From: Erythrobacter sp.
GTDB lineage: Bacteria; Pseudomonadota; Alphaproteobacteria; Sphingomonadales; Sphingomonadaceae
Assembly: GCA_019739335.1 (NCBI GenBank)
Contig: CP073261.1
Location: 2,470,001 to 2,534,000, forward strand
Length of the DNA: 64,000 nucleotides
Reading direction: 5' to 3'
The notes under the pieces: generated by a model
Seen by the model: the letters and a program-made list of their open reading frames with translations, nothing else
What the model was told of the DNA's origin: nothing
The model's database searches: none
Shown: positions 53,151 to 62,389 of the stretch, one piece after another
How positions within the stretch are numbered: the first letter of the stretch is position 1
Layout of the letters: the number at the start of each line of letters is the position of its first letter
Program-made: the position numbers and the translations under genes

Positions 53151-53858
53151 TCAAATTACCCCCTTCGCCCGCAGGCTCACATGCCCCTCACGTCCCACGA
53201 TCACGTGATCGTGCACGGTAATTCCCAGGGGCCGCCCCGCTTCGGCAATTGCCTTGGTGATCTGGATATCCGCGCGGCTCGGTTCCGGATTGCCGCTGGG
53301 GTGGTTGTGGACGAGAATCAGCGCCGAAGCACCGCAATCGAGCCCCCGGCGGATCACTTCGCGCGGGTGGATCGCGGCTTCGTCGATCGTGCCGTCGCCC
53401 ACCAGATGATCGAGAAGCAGGCGGTTCTTGGTGTTCAGGTAGAGCACCCGCACCCGTTCGTGGTGCAGGTGCGCCATATCGATGGCGAGGTAATCGAGCA
53501 GCGCCTGCCAACTGCCGAGCACCGGCTTGTCCGCCACTTCGCTGCGCGCCATGCGGCGGGCGACCAGCGCAGCGATCTTGATCTGGCCGACGCAGGCATC
53601 GGACACGCCCTTGACCTGCTTCAGCGCCCCCGGTTCCGCATTCAGTACCGCAGCGAGCGTCCCGAACCGGGCAAGCAGAGCCTTGGCCTGCGGCTTGGTG
53701 TCGCCGCGCGCCAGCGCGCCGAACAGCAGGTATTCGAGCACTTCGTAATCCGCGAGCGCCTCCGCTCCGCCGCCGAGCAGCCGCTCGCGCAGCCGCGCGC
53801 GATGGCCGGCCGCCCCGGCGGGCGCGGATTTGGGCGGATTTTCGGCACTTTGCGACAT
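53151..53858 (-). CDS. radC: RadC family protein
   Basis: 235 residues. Helix-hairpin-helix part (ALKQVKGVSDACVGQIK), then the JAMM metalloprotease-like motif: ALILVHNHPSGNPEPSRADI with the metal His pair and Asp. In spite of the name, a direct repair role is not established. The ATG at 53858 (MSQSAENPPK) has GGGAG upstream; an ATG 10 codons upstream is an option. Divergent from ydbH. Confidence 0.9.
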   Translation of the reverse strand: MSQSAENPPKSAPAGAAGHRARLRERLLGGGAEALADYEVLEYLLFGALARGDTKPQAKALLARFGTLAAVLNAEPGALKQVKGVSDACVGQIKIAALVARRMARSEVADKPVLGSWQALLDYLAIDMAHLHHERVRVLYLNTKNRLLLDHLVGDGTIDEAAIHPREVIRRGLDCGASALILVHNHPSGNPEPSRADIQITKAIAEAGRPLGITVHDHVIVGREGHVSLRAKGVI

Positions 53859-53926
53859 TCCGTCAGCACTCCCTTGCAGGCATTGCATTGCCTTTAGCGC
53901 GCCGCTCGCGCAAGAGTTCACCATCG

Positions 53927-56900
53927 ATGACGCAGGAAGAAGTGCCACCAGCGGAGGATCGTCCCCGGGGACGCAAGCGCCGCTGGCTGCTGGGCGGCGT
54001 GGGCGTGTTCGTGCTGCTGGTGGCGCTGCTTGTCGCCGCGATCTGGTTCCAGCGCGAGCAGATTGCCGACAGCTACATCGCCGACACCTTCGAACAGAAC
54101 GATATTGACGCGACTTACACGGTCGAGAGCATTTCGCCGCAGCAGCAGGTGCTGACCAATATCGTTATTGGCGATCCCGCCGCGCCGGACCTGACCATCG
54201 AGCGGCTGGAGCTGAACATCACCCCGCGATTCGGCTTTCCCGATCTCAACGAGCTGCGACTGGTGCGCCCGCGCCTGTACGGCAGTTACCGCGAGGGAGT
54301 GCTCAGCTTCGGCGAACTCGATCCGTTGCTGTTCACGGGGGAGGAGGGGCCGGTCGAACTTCCCGATCTGAACGTGGTGATCGAGGACGGGCGCGGACTG
54401 CTGGAAACCGATTACGGGCGCGTGGGCGTGAAGATCGGCGGCGGCGGGAACTTGCAGGACGGCTTCAACGCCGAAGTGGCGGCGGTGGCGGAAGGGCTGG
54501 CGCTTCCGGGTTGCGCGGTTGCCGCGCCAACGCTCTATGGTCGCGTTTCCATCGCCGATGCGCAGCCGGAGTTCGCTGGGCCGCTGCGGTTCGGTTCGCT
54601 CGACTGTGCGGCACAGGGCGTGGCGCTGGCGGATGGCACGGTGCAAATCGCCGGGCAGGCCGACGGCGAATTTGCCGCATTTGAGGGCACCTATGTCCTC
54701 GCGCTGGGCCGCAGTGAGATTGCCTCAATAAGCGCGGGAGGGATCGGCGGGGAAGGGCGGTTCAGCTGGCGCGAAGGCGATCTGACCGCGCTCTACGATC
54801 TGGCCGCCAGCGATGTCGTGACTGCCGCCGGTAACGCAGGCGAATTGACCGCCGAGGGCCGGGTTCGGGCGATGGACCAGTTCGCGCGGATCGAAGTGGA
54901 AGGCGATCTTGCAGGCAGCGATCTGGCGCTGGGCGGCGATCTTGCAGGCGCGCTGGCCGGGGCGGCAGATGCCAGCGAAGGCACGCTCGCCGCGCCGCTG
55001 CTGGACAAGTTCGCCGCCAACCTTGCCCGAGAACTGCGCGGCAGCACGCTGGTGGCGCGATTCGATGCGCGGCGGATCGGCGACCTGACCAGCGTGGTAA
55101 TCCCCGAAGCGCGGTTGCGCGGGGGCAGCCGGGCGACGCTCGTCAATCTGGCTCGCGCGCGGCTGGCGATCCCGGCTGAGGGACTGCCGCGCTTCTCTGG
55201 CGACCTTTCGACCGGGGGCGATGGTCTGCCGCAGATCGACGGCCGGATGGAGCAGGCACACAACGGTGCCCTCTCGCTACGGCTGGCGATGCGCGAATAT
55301 GCGGCGGGTGATGCGCGCCTTGCCGTACCGGCGATGACCGTGGTGCAAGGGCGGGACGGACGGCTGGCGCTGGAGGGCAGGGTGCTCGCCAGCGGACCCC
55401 TACCCGGCGGGTTTGCTCAGGGGCTGGTCCTACCGATCGACGGTACCGTGAGCGCGGATGGTGCACTGGCACTGTGGAGCGGCTGCCGCAGTGTCGGCTT
55501 TGACAGTCTGACCGTGGCCAGTCTCACCCTGCGCCGCCAGTCACTCACCCTGTGCCCGCCCACCGGCCGCCCGATCCTGCGCTACGGCAGCGGCGGGCTG
55601 CAACTCGCGGCGGGGGCGACTTCGCTCGATCTGGCAGGCGAGCTGGCGGAGACGCCGATTACCTTGCGCAGCGGAGCAGTCGGGTTCGCCTATCCCGGCG
55701 CACTGTCCGCGCGCGATCTTGCCATCACTCTCGGCCCGGAAGACAATGCCCAGCGCTTCACGATCAGCGAACTGCAGGCGCGACTAACTCCCGGAGACGT
55801 GGGCGGCACCTTCGCCGATGCCGACATTTTCCTCGCCAGCGTTCCGCTCGACGTGCTCGATGCCAGCGGCAACTGGAGTTATGCCGATGTGCTGTCGCTC
55901 ACTGATGCAGGGTTCGTATTGGAAGATCGCGAGGCGACCGACCGGTTCGAACCGCTGGTGGCGAAGGGCGCAACTCTGACGCTGGCCGACAGCCGCATCA
56001 CCGCCAATGCCGTACTGCGCCATCCGGCAACCGATACTGTGCTCAGTCGGTTGGAGATTGCCCACGATCTGACCAGCGGCACCGGACAGGCCGATCTGTT
56101 CATCGATGGCGTGACCTTCGGCCCCGACCTGCAACCCGCGCCACCTGCCGCGCACTGCCTGCGCCCCGATCTCGCACGCCAAATCGTGCAGAATGGCCTC
56201 ACCTGCCTTGCGCTGGGCGTGGTCAGCGATGTCCGGGGCACAGTGACGGGCAGAGGCCAGATCGAGTGGAACCCCGATGCCGTCACCAGCCGGGGCAGCT
56301 TTTCCAGCACCTCGCTCGATCTCGATGCTGCCTTTGGTCCGATCAAGGGGGCAAGCGGCATCGTTGAGTTCTCCGACCTGCTTGGCCTAACCACCGCCCC
56401 CAACCAGCGAATCCGCGTTGCCGCGATCAATCCGGGGATCGAAATCAATAACGGCGAAGTCGGCTTCCAATTGATCGATGGCGAACGCGTCGAGGTGACC
56501 GGCGGCAGCTGGCCGTTCATGGGCGGCACCCTCACCATGCGTCCCGTGGCGATCAATATCGGGGTGCAGGAAACCCGCGCCTACGTAATGGAAATCACTG
56601 GGCTGCAAGCCTCGCAATTCGTCGAGCGGATGGAACTTGGCAACCTTGCCGCCAGCGGCACTTTCGACGGGGTAATCCCGATCATCTTCGATGCCGACGG
56701 CAATGGCCAGCTGGTCAGCGGCGAACTGCGATCGCGCCCGCCCGGCGGCCATGTCTCCTATGTCGGCGAACTCACCTACGAGGACATGGGCTACTTCGCC
56801 AACTACGCCTTCCGCACCCTGCGCGACCTGCAGTACGACCGGATGGAAATCGACATGAACGGCCCGCTGACCGGCGAACTGGTGACGCAGGTGCGCTTTG

Positions 56901-57229
56901 CCGGAATCCGGCAGGGGGAGACGGCGGAAAGCAATATGGTCAGCCGCGCCATTGCCGGCCTGCCGATCGTGCTGCGGATCAACATCCGTGCGCCGTTCTA
57001 CAAGTTGATGACCTCTTTGCGCGCCATGTACGATCCCGCCGCACTGCGCGACCCGCGCGATCTCGGCCTCGTGCGCGATGACGGCACGCAACTGCGCGAG
57101 ACGGTGGACCAGGACACTGTCGACGCTCTGGACGAAGCCGCCGCCGAGGAGGCGATGCGCGAACTGCTCGAAGCACCCCAAACCGATGAACCCGATATTC
57201 AGCCCCCCGAAAGCGAGGCCATGCGATGA
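53927..57229 (+). CDS. ydbH: YdbH family protein (AsmA-like outer-membrane lipid transport)
   Basis: 1100 residues. A cytoplasmic basic head (RPRGRKRRW) precedes one membrane helix (WLLGGVGVFVLLVALLVAAI), then a very long beta-rich periplasmic part, as in the AsmA-like bridge proteins. The C-terminal about 250 residues (SFVERMELGNLAASGTFDGV-type, NGPLTGELVTQVRF) match the YdbH tail. In E. coli, YdbH with YnbE spans the envelope and helps move phospholipids to the outer membrane. The next two genes are its known partners YnbE and YdbL, which supports the call. Confidence 0.88.
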   Translation: MTQEEVPPAEDRPRGRKRRWLLGGVGVFVLLVALLVAAIWFQREQIADSYIADTFEQNDIDATYTVESISPQQQVLTNIVIGDPAAPDLTIERLELNITPRFGFPDLNELRLVRPRLYGSYREGVLSFGELDPLLFTGEEGPVELPDLNVVIEDGRGLLETDYGRVGVKIGGGGNLQDGFNAEVAAVAEGLALPGCAVAAPTLYGRVSIADAQPEFAGPLRFGSLDCAAQGVALADGTVQIAGQADGEFAAFEGTYVLALGRSEIASISAGGIGGEGRFSWREGDLTALYDLAASDVVTAAGNAGELTAEGRVRAMDQFARIEVEGDLAGSDLALGGDLAGALAGAADASEGTLAAPLLDKFAANLARELRGSTLVARFDARRIGDLTSVVIPEARLRGGSRATLVNLARARLAIPAEGLPRFSGDLSTGGDGLPQIDGRMEQAHNGALSLRLAMREYAAGDARLAVPAMTVVQGRDGRLALEGRVLASGPLPGGFAQGLVLPIDGTVSADGALALWSGCRSVGFDSLTVASLTLRRQSLTLCPPTGRPILRYGSGGLQLAAGATSLDLAGELAETPITLRSGAVGFAYPGALSARDLAITLGPEDNAQRFTISELQARLTPGDVGGTFADADIFLASVPLDVLDASGNWSYADVLSLTDAGFVLEDREATDRFEPLVAKGATLTLADSRITANAVLRHPATDTVLSRLEIAHDLTSGTGQADLFIDGVTFGPDLQPAPPAAHCLRPDLARQIVQNGLTCLALGVVSDVRGTVTGRGQIEWNPDAVTSRGSFSSTSLDLDAAFGPIKGASGIVEFSDLLGLTTAPNQRIRVAAINPGIEINNGEVGFQLIDGERVEVTGGSWPFMGGTLTMRPVAINIGVQETRAYVMEITGLQASQFVERMELGNLAASGTFDGVIPIIFDADGNGQLVSGELRSRPPGGHVSYVGELTYEDMGYFANYAFRTLRDLQYDRMEIDMNGPLTGELVTQVRFAGIRQGETAESNMVSRAIAGLPIVLRINIRAPFYKLMTSLRAMYDPAALRDPRDLGLVRDDGTQLRETVDQDTVDALDEAAAEEAMRELLEAPQTDEPDIQPPESEAMR

Positions 57230-57276
57230 GCTGTGTGAAATTGACTTGCCTGCGCCCCCGCGCGCATAGTCCCCGG

Positions 57277-57468
57277 ATGACGGGGATCAGACGCGCAAAG
57301 GGGCTGGTGGCGATGCTGGGGGCGATAGCGCTGGCCGGGTGCATTACACTGGAAGCACCCGACGAGCCGATCGTGATCGAACTCAACATCAACATCACGC
57401 AGGAAGTGATTTACCGGCTCGCAGGGGATGCCGAGGAAACGATTGATGCGAACGCCGATATCTTCTGA
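57277..57468 (+). CDS. ynbE: YnbE family lipoprotein
   Basis: 63 residues from ATG at 57277 (MTGIRRAKGLVAMLGAIALA) with lipobox LAGC. The PDEPIVIELNINITQEVIYR strand matches YnbE, the outer-membrane partner of YdbH. An alternative ATG at 57226 overlaps the ydbH stop (ATGA) and has GAGG upstream; it would give a long, arginine-rich head before the signal. Coupling favours 57226, signal-peptide shape favours 57277. Confidence 0.85.
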   Translation: MTGIRRAKGLVAMLGAIALAGCITLEAPDEPIVIELNINITQEVIYRLAGDAEETIDANADIF

Positions 57469-57487
57469 TCGGCTTTCTGGAGTTTGA

Positions 57488-57877
57488 ATGATGACGATCC
57501 GCAAAAATATTCTCATCGCCGCCGGGGCGATATTGGCTGCCGGACTGGTCGCCTCGCCCGCCATGGCGCAGCGCGATCCGGCCTATTCCGCTGCGCGCGC
57601 CAGCCAGCAGATCGGCGAGAAGATGGACGGCTATCTCGGCATCGTCGGCGCCGCTACGCCGGCGCTGCGGGCACTGGTGGACGATCTCAACATCCGCCGC
57701 CGCGCGGTCTACGCCGAACGCGCGCAGGCGGAGAATGCGACGCTGGAGGAATACGCCTTCACCGCTGGTTGTCTGGCGATTGCCCGCACCGAGCCGGGAG
57801 AAATGTACCAGGCGCCCGATGGTACCTGGCAGCAGCGCGGAGCAGGGGCTCCGCTGCGCGATCCGCGCTGTCCGTGA
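57488..57877 (+). CDS. ydbL: YdbL family protein (DUF1318)
   Basis: 129 residues with a signal peptide (MMTIRKNILIAAGAILAAGL, cut near AMAQ). The QQIGEKMDGYLGIV and ALVDDLNIRRRAVYAERA motifs are those of YdbL. It is a periplasmic chaperone-like partner thought to help YdbH and YnbE act together. Last gene of the ydbH-ynbE-ydbL operon; the tail past residue 100 is longer than in E. coli. Confidence 0.87.
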   Translation: MMTIRKNILIAAGAILAAGLVASPAMAQRDPAYSAARASQQIGEKMDGYLGIVGAATPALRALVDDLNIRRRAVYAERAQAENATLEEYAFTAGCLAIARTEPGEMYQAPDGTWQQRGAGAPLRDPRCP

Positions 57878-57889
57878 GGCAGATTAGAG

Positions 57890-58324
57890 TTGGGTGGCAC
57901 TCGAACCGAAGCTGCAGTTTTTTCGGTGCTGGTAGCCATCACGATAATCTTGTCAGCAGTCTTAGCTGTGTCCTCAATCCGGGATTTGTGGATCGGCTCG
58001 AGCGCCTACAATTTTCCTGAAGCAAATATCGTCTGGGCCGTTTCCACCACGATCTATATCGGTTCGTTCGTACTTTCTCGCCTTACCCGATGGCGATCAG
58101 TGGTTGTAGGTTCTTCAGTGCTGGCGCTTATGATCGGCTGGGATCTTGTTCAGCTCTTTATTTTCCTCATGACGACTGAAATGGACGGCTTTGCGAGCGA
58201 CCTAGCCCCCGACGCAATCGTTTCCACGTTATTGCTGTTCGCTGCTCTCTACATAGCCTTTGTCGCATGGAAACGCGCCGAAACCCCCACCCCACCGGTT
58301 GACTCGCCCATACCCCCCGCCTAA
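57890..58324 (+). CDS. Hypothetical four-helix membrane protein
   Basis: 144 residues, TTG start, about four hydrophobic helices (SVLVAITIILSAVLAV, VSTTIYIGSFVLS, VLALMIGWDLVQLFIFLM, IVSTLLLFAALYIAFVAWK). About 50% GC by eye, well below the flanking genes, hinting at a recent arrival. The start is uncertain; a later GTG would trim about 12 residues. It lies 12 bases after ydbL on the same strand and may be read through with it. No family recognised. Confidence 0.5.
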   Translation: MGGTRTEAAVFSVLVAITIILSAVLAVSSIRDLWIGSSAYNFPEANIVWAVSTTIYIGSFVLSRLTRWRSVVVGSSVLALMIGWDLVQLFIFLMTTEMDGFASDLAPDAIVSTLLLFAALYIAFVAWKRAETPTPPVDSPIPPA

Positions 58325-58388
58325 GGGGGCGGCGCCCTTGGCGGGCACCTCATTGCGTGTGCCATTTCCTTGCCATAGAGGAGGCGGC

Positions 58389-58721
58389 ATGAGCGACGAG
58401 AAACCCGCACGGGAACCCATCGGTGAGGATGCGCGGATCGACGCGCTCGAAGAGCGGCTGAAAGCCGCGCGCGAGCGGGAAGAACAGCGCAACCGGCCGC
58501 AGGTCAAAGGCTCCGATTCCGGCTACAAGGCGGGCAATCGGGCGCTGGCAGACCTGCTCGGTGGGCTTCTTGGTGGAGCGGTTGTCGGATGGACCATCGG
58601 CTGGTTCTTCGACATCAATCCCTGGGCCCTGCTGGGCGGCCTGGTCCTCGGAATAGTGGTCGCCTTCAGGAATATTATCCGCCTTTCCAATCAGCGCCCT
58701 GATTCGGGCGCTGACGACTAA
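58389..58721 (+). CDS. atpI: ATP synthase subunit I (AtpI/AtpZ)
   Basis: 110 residues. Polar start (MSDEKPAREP) and a charged helix (RIDALEERLKAAREREEQR), then two membrane helices (LLGGLLGGAVVGWTIGWFF and NPWALLGGLVLGIVVAF) with the short FDI loop between. Matches AtpI, which precedes atpB and helps assemble the c-ring or carry Mg2+. GAGGCGGC precedes the ATG. Confidence 0.9.
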   Translation: MSDEKPAREPIGEDARIDALEERLKAAREREEQRNRPQVKGSDSGYKAGNRALADLLGGLLGGAVVGWTIGWFFDINPWALLGGLVLGIVVAFRNIIRLSNQRPDSGADD

Positions 58722-58744
58722 GTAGCGCAAGGGATTTGTCAGTC

Positions 58745-59560
58745 GTGGCAGCTGCAATGGCTCCGGTAACCGCCCCAGAAATGGCCAAGGTTGATCCGAT
58801 GCACCAGTTCACCGTCGAGCCGCTGCTCGGTACGGAGGACCTGTTCGTGGTGGGTGGCTATAATTTGGCCTTCACCAACTCCGCGCTGTGGATGCTGATC
58901 ACGGCGGTGGTGCTGTTCGTGTTCATGATCGGCGGGATGAAGCAGCAGCTCGTCCCCGGTCGCTGGCAGATGATGGTGGAAACCTTCACCGGCTTTATTG
59001 ACGACATGCTGGAAGCCAATGTGGGCAAGGCCGGGCGCAAGTATGTGCCCTATATCTTCAGCCTGTTCATGTTCATCCTGTTCGCCAACCTGCTCGGCCT
59101 GATGCCGCTGGGCCTTGTCGGCGTCCACCCGTTCACTTTCACCAGCCATTTCACCGTGACCGGCGTAATGGCGATCATGAGCTTTGCGATCGTGCTGATC
59201 GTCGGCTTCTGGAAGCACGGGCTGCACTTCTTCAGCCTGTTCGTGCCCGCCGGAACCCCGCTGCCGATGGTGTTCGTGATCGCGCCGATCGAGTTCATCT
59301 CGTTCCTGTTCCGCCCCTTCAGCCTCGGCCTGCGACTGTTCGTGGCGATGATGGCCGGGCACGTGCTGCTCGAAGTGCTGTCCAGCTTCGTTATCGACGG
59401 CTGGAACGCCGGCGCGGGTTTCGGCCTGCTGGTGGGCGTACCCAGCTTCCTGCTGATGGTCGCCATCTGCGCGCTGGAAATCCTCGTCGCCGGTATCCAG
59501 GCCTACGTTTTCGCACTGCTCTCGTCGCTCTACATCAACGACGCCGAGCACCTGCACTGA
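58745..59560 (+). CDS. atpB: ATP synthase Fo subunit a
   Basis: 271 residues from GTG at 58745 (AAGGGA site 10 bases upstream); an ATG at 58757 is also possible, and a TTG at 58736 too close to the site. Five or six membrane helices. The half-channel arginine region is in IEFISFLFRPFSLGLRLFVAMMAGH, as in alphaproteobacterial subunit a. GLMPLGLVGVHPFTFTSHF precedes it. Proton path of the Fo motor. Confidence 0.95.
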   Translation: MAAAMAPVTAPEMAKVDPMHQFTVEPLLGTEDLFVVGGYNLAFTNSALWMLITAVVLFVFMIGGMKQQLVPGRWQMMVETFTGFIDDMLEANVGKAGRKYVPYIFSLFMFILFANLLGLMPLGLVGVHPFTFTSHFTVTGVMAIMSFAIVLIVGFWKHGLHFFSLFVPAGTPLPMVFVIAPIEFISFLFRPFSLGLRLFVAMMAGHVLLEVLSSFVIDGWNAGAGFGLLVGVPSFLLMVAICALEILVAGIQAYVFALLSSLYINDAEHLH

Positions 59561-59605
59561 GTTTCAACTTCCCCGCATAACGAATTTACTTGAAAGGATT
59601 ATCTC

Positions 59606-59830
59606 ATGGATCTCGAAGCTGCCAAGATGATTGGTGCCGGTCTCGCCGCAATCGGCGCGGGCATGGCTGCGCTCGGCGTGGGCAACGTCTTCGGCTCGTT
59701 CCTCGAAAGCGCGCTGCGCAATCCGGGTGCGGCCGACGGCCAGCAGGGCCGCCTGTTCATCGGCTTCGCGGCCGCCGAACTGCTCGGCCTGCTCGCCTTC
59801 GTCGTGGCGATGATCATCCTCTTCGTTTGA
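59606..59830 (+). CDS. atpE: ATP synthase Fo subunit c
   Basis: 74 residues. Two helices joined by the RNP loop in ESALRNPGAADGQQG; the proton-carrying Glu is in FAAAELLGLLAFVVAM. GAAAGGAT precedes the ATG. A strong GC hairpin (GGCGAT...ATCGCC region, 59836-59870) follows before the b' gene, possibly lowering expression after the abundant c subunit. Confidence 0.97.
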   Translation: MDLEAAKMIGAGLAAIGAGMAALGVGNVFGSFLESALRNPGAADGQQGRLFIGFAAAELLGLLAFVVAMIILFV

Positions 59831-59904
59831 TGAATTCGGCCGGCCGGGCGATCATCGCCGGGCCGGCCAGGTTCTGATTTCCTGCCTACACCCGGAATCC
59901 GTCC

Positions 59905-60399
59905 ATGCCCCAAATCGCCCAAATGTCCGAAATCTGGTCCAGCCAGCTGTTCTGGCTGCTGGTCATCTTCGGGCTTGTCTATGTCGTTGTCGGCAAGGGT
60001 ATGCTACCCAAGGTGATGGACACAGTGGGCATGCGTGACAGCCAGATCGCCAGCGATCTTGCCGCCGCGCAGGCTGCACGTGACGCGGCGGACCAGCAGG
60101 AGCTTGCCTGGCGTCAGCGCGAGAACGACAATCGCGAAGCGGCGCAGGCGCTGGTGAACGAAGCCAAGGCAGCGGCGCAGAAATCGACCGAGGCCAAGCT
60201 CGCACAGGTGCAGGCCGGGATCGATACCCAGCTTGAAGCTGCCGAAGCGCGCATTGCCGCCAGCCGCGCGGAAGCGGCGGCCGAAATTGAGACCGTGGCG
60301 GCCGAAGCCGCGCAGGATATCGCCGCGCGGATCGCCAATATCAGCGTGGCTCCCGAAGCGGCGCGCGCTGCCGTGCAGGAGGTAATGGCTCGTGGCTAA
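59905..60399 (+). CDS. atpF': ATP synthase Fo subunit b'
   Basis: 164 residues. Short N terminus, one membrane helix (QLFWLLVIFGLVYVVVGKGM) and a long Ala/Glu-rich coiled coil (AAAQAARDAADQQELAWRQR and on). The paired b' and b subunits are typical of phototrophs and alphaproteobacteria. The stop overlaps the start of the b gene. Confidence 0.93.
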   Translation: MPQIAQMSEIWSSQLFWLLVIFGLVYVVVGKGMLPKVMDTVGMRDSQIASDLAAAQAARDAADQQELAWRQRENDNREAAQALVNEAKAAAQKSTEAKLAQVQAGIDTQLEAAEARIAASRAEAAAEIETVAAEAAQDIAARIANISVAPEAARAAVQEVMARG

Positions 60400-60934
60400 C
60401 ATGCTGGACACTCTCGCCGCTGCACACGGTGAGGCCGCAACCCATGCCGCGCCTTCGCTGCTGGGACTGGAGCCCTACCAGTGGGTTTCGATGGCCATGC
60501 TGGTACTGCTGCTGATCGCTTTCCTGGGGGCCAAGGTCCACAAGGTCATCGGCGGCGGGCTGGACAACAAGATCAAGGCCATCCGCGACAATCTGGATGA
60601 AGCGAAGCAGCTTCGCGCCGAGGCCGAGGCACTGCGTGCCGAATATGCTGCCAAGATTGCCGGGGCCGAGAAGGACGCCGAAGCCATGCTCGCCAACGCG
60701 CGGCGCGAGGCCGAGGGGATTGTCGCCAAGGCGCAGGACGATACCACCGCGATGATCGCTCGCCGCGAACGCATGGCGACCGACAAGATCGCCGCTGCCG
60801 AACGCCAGGCAGTTGCCGAGTTGCGGGCGCAGGCCGCTGACGCTTCCACTGCCGCTGCGGCTAAGCTGATCGCGGGCCACCACAATGCCGCAGCCGACCG
60901 CGCGCTGGCGGACGAGGTGATCGCCAACTTCTGA
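60392..60934 (+). CDS. atpF: ATP synthase Fo subunit b
   Basis: 180 residues, GTG start at 60392 overlapping the b' gene by 8 bases; ATG at 60401 is an alternative. Membrane helix YQWVSMAMLVLLLIAFLGAK, then a coiled coil of about 140 residues. Peripheral stalk with b'. No F1 genes follow, so the F1 operon lies elsewhere, as usual in this group. Confidence 0.94.
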   Translation: MANMLDTLAAAHGEAATHAAPSLLGLEPYQWVSMAMLVLLLIAFLGAKVHKVIGGGLDNKIKAIRDNLDEAKQLRAEAEALRAEYAAKIAGAEKDAEAMLANARREAEGIVAKAQDDTTAMIARRERMATDKIAAAERQAVAELRAQAADASTAAAAKLIAGHHNAAADRALADEVIANF

Positions 60935-61003
60935 TCATCGGCACTTGCCGATTGACGCATCCCAGGCTTTCCCGCAGTCCGTCAGGTCTTCGGGGAGGCC
61001 TTG

Positions 61004-61885
61004 ATGCGTTTGATCTCAGCTATCTGTCTGGCTTTGGCGCTGGTTGCGGGCTTGCCCGGTACGGCGCTTGCGCAGACCGATCACACCGGCGCTGAGCGCA
61101 TTGCACTGTGGGAACAAGGCGTCCCCGGCTTCGAGGAGCGCCGCGATCTTCCCGAACAATCCGCCGAATGGTGGACCCGCTCGATCAACGATCCCGCGAT
61201 CTGGCACTATGCCCCGCAGCCGTGGGCGCGGAGTGGGGCGGCGGTGCTGATCATGCCGGGCGGCGGGCACGAGAACCTCGTCACCACGACCGAGGGCGTG
61301 GCTGTTGCGCGCTGGTTTGCTGATCATGGTGTCGACGCTTTCGTGCTCTACTATCGCCTGTTCCGTGAGCCGGGTGTCCCGTGGACGGTCGAGAGCCCGC
61401 GGCAGGATGCCGAGCGGGCGATGCGGATTATCCGCCAGCGCTCCGGCGAGTTTGGGATCGACCCGGAGCGGGTGGGCGTAATCGGCTTTTCCGCCGGCGG
61501 CGAGCTGGCGCGGATGACAATGCTGAGCCCGCCGGTCACGCCGCCGGGTGCGGGCGATGCAACCGACCGACTGGACCCACGCCCCGATTTCGGCATTCTT
61601 GTGTTCCCCGGCCCCCTCAACAGTGCTGACGAAGCGATTACTCCTGATGCGCCGCCTGTGTTGCTGTCCGTCGCCAACGACGACGAATGCTGCGCGCAGC
61701 CGACCATCGATCTGTTCCTCGCCTACCGTGCAGCGGGTGCCCCGGTCGAGCTGCACGTCTATCAGGAGGGCGGCCACGCTTACAACATGGGCGAAGCCAC
61801 CGATCTGGTGAGCCTGCAGAACTGGCCCGAACGTATCATCGAATGGATGACCGATCGCGGCCTGTTTGCTCCCGCAAGCGACTGA
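61004..61885 (+). CDS. Secreted alpha/beta hydrolase (esterase-like)
   Basis: 293 residues. Signal peptide MRLISAICLALALVAGLPGT (cut near ALAQ). Oxyanion loop VLIMPGGGHENLV, nucleophile Ser in VGVIGFSAGGELARM, Asp near SVANDDECCAQP and the His in YQEGGHAYNMG complete a triad, as in acetyl xylan esterase-like and BD-FAE families. ATG at 61004 follows GGGAGG by five bases; the TTG at 61001 is too near. Stop is convergent with the GrpB gene with no gap. Confidence 0.87.
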   Translation: MRLISAICLALALVAGLPGTALAQTDHTGAERIALWEQGVPGFEERRDLPEQSAEWWTRSINDPAIWHYAPQPWARSGAAVLIMPGGGHENLVTTTEGVAVARWFADHGVDAFVLYYRLFREPGVPWTVESPRQDAERAMRIIRQRSGEFGIDPERVGVIGFSAGGELARMTMLSPPVTPPGAGDATDRLDPRPDFGILVFPGPLNSADEAITPDAPPVLLSVANDDECCAQPTIDLFLAYRAAGAPVELHVYQEGGHAYNMGEATDLVSLQNWPERIIEWMTDRGLFAPASD

Positions 61886-62389
61886 TCAGGGCAGGGCGAT
61901 AACGCGGGTGATGAAGCCCGCCTTCGCCGCTTCGTAGTCCGCGCGGGTGGGGGCACCATCAGCGAGGATCGCGCCTTTCAGCATGGCATAATCGTCGGCA
62001 AGGGCAGGATTGGCCCGCAACCGGTCCCGGAAGGCAAGATGCGCGGCAATCTGCGGCGCTCCTTCGGCGAAGGCGTGGAGGTGGAAGCGCCTCGCACCAT
62101 CCTCTCCCCGTTGGACGAAATAGCGCCGTCCAGTGACCCCGTTCTCTCCCTTGGCCTGATAGCCGAGCCTTTCGAGGGCCGCTGCGTTGGCATCCAGAGT
62201 GGCAATACTCCCGACAACCATCAGCATATCGATTACCGGCTTGGCCAACAGCCCCGGAACGGCGGTGCTGCCGATATGGTGGAGCGTCACCTCAAGCGGG
62301 GCGAGCACATCACGCAGCGCCGCAGCTTCGTGGGCGAACAGCTCCGCCCACGCCGGATCATGGTCGCACAGGACTATTGCGTCGATCAG
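61886..62389 (-). CDS. GrpB family protein (probable CTG start)
   Basis: 167 residues if read from CTG at 62389. Family marks: VLCDHDPAWAELFAHEAAAL, LHHIGSTAVPGLLAKPVIDM and the RRYFVQRGEDGARRFHLHAF strand, of the GrpB/dephospho-CoA-kinase-linked nucleotidyltransferase-like fold. No ATG, GTG or TTG lies near the homologous start; CTG at 62389 overlaps the gloB stop (CTGA) with AAGGA six bases upstream. Role unknown. Coupled to gloB. Confidence 0.8.
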   Translation of the reverse strand: MIDAIVLCDHDPAWAELFAHEAAALRDVLAPLEVTLHHIGSTAVPGLLAKPVIDMLMVVGSIATLDANAAALERLGYQAKGENGVTGRRYFVQRGEDGARRFHLHAFAEGAPQIAAHLAFRDRLRANPALADDYAMLKGAILADGAPTRADYEAAKAGFITRVIALP

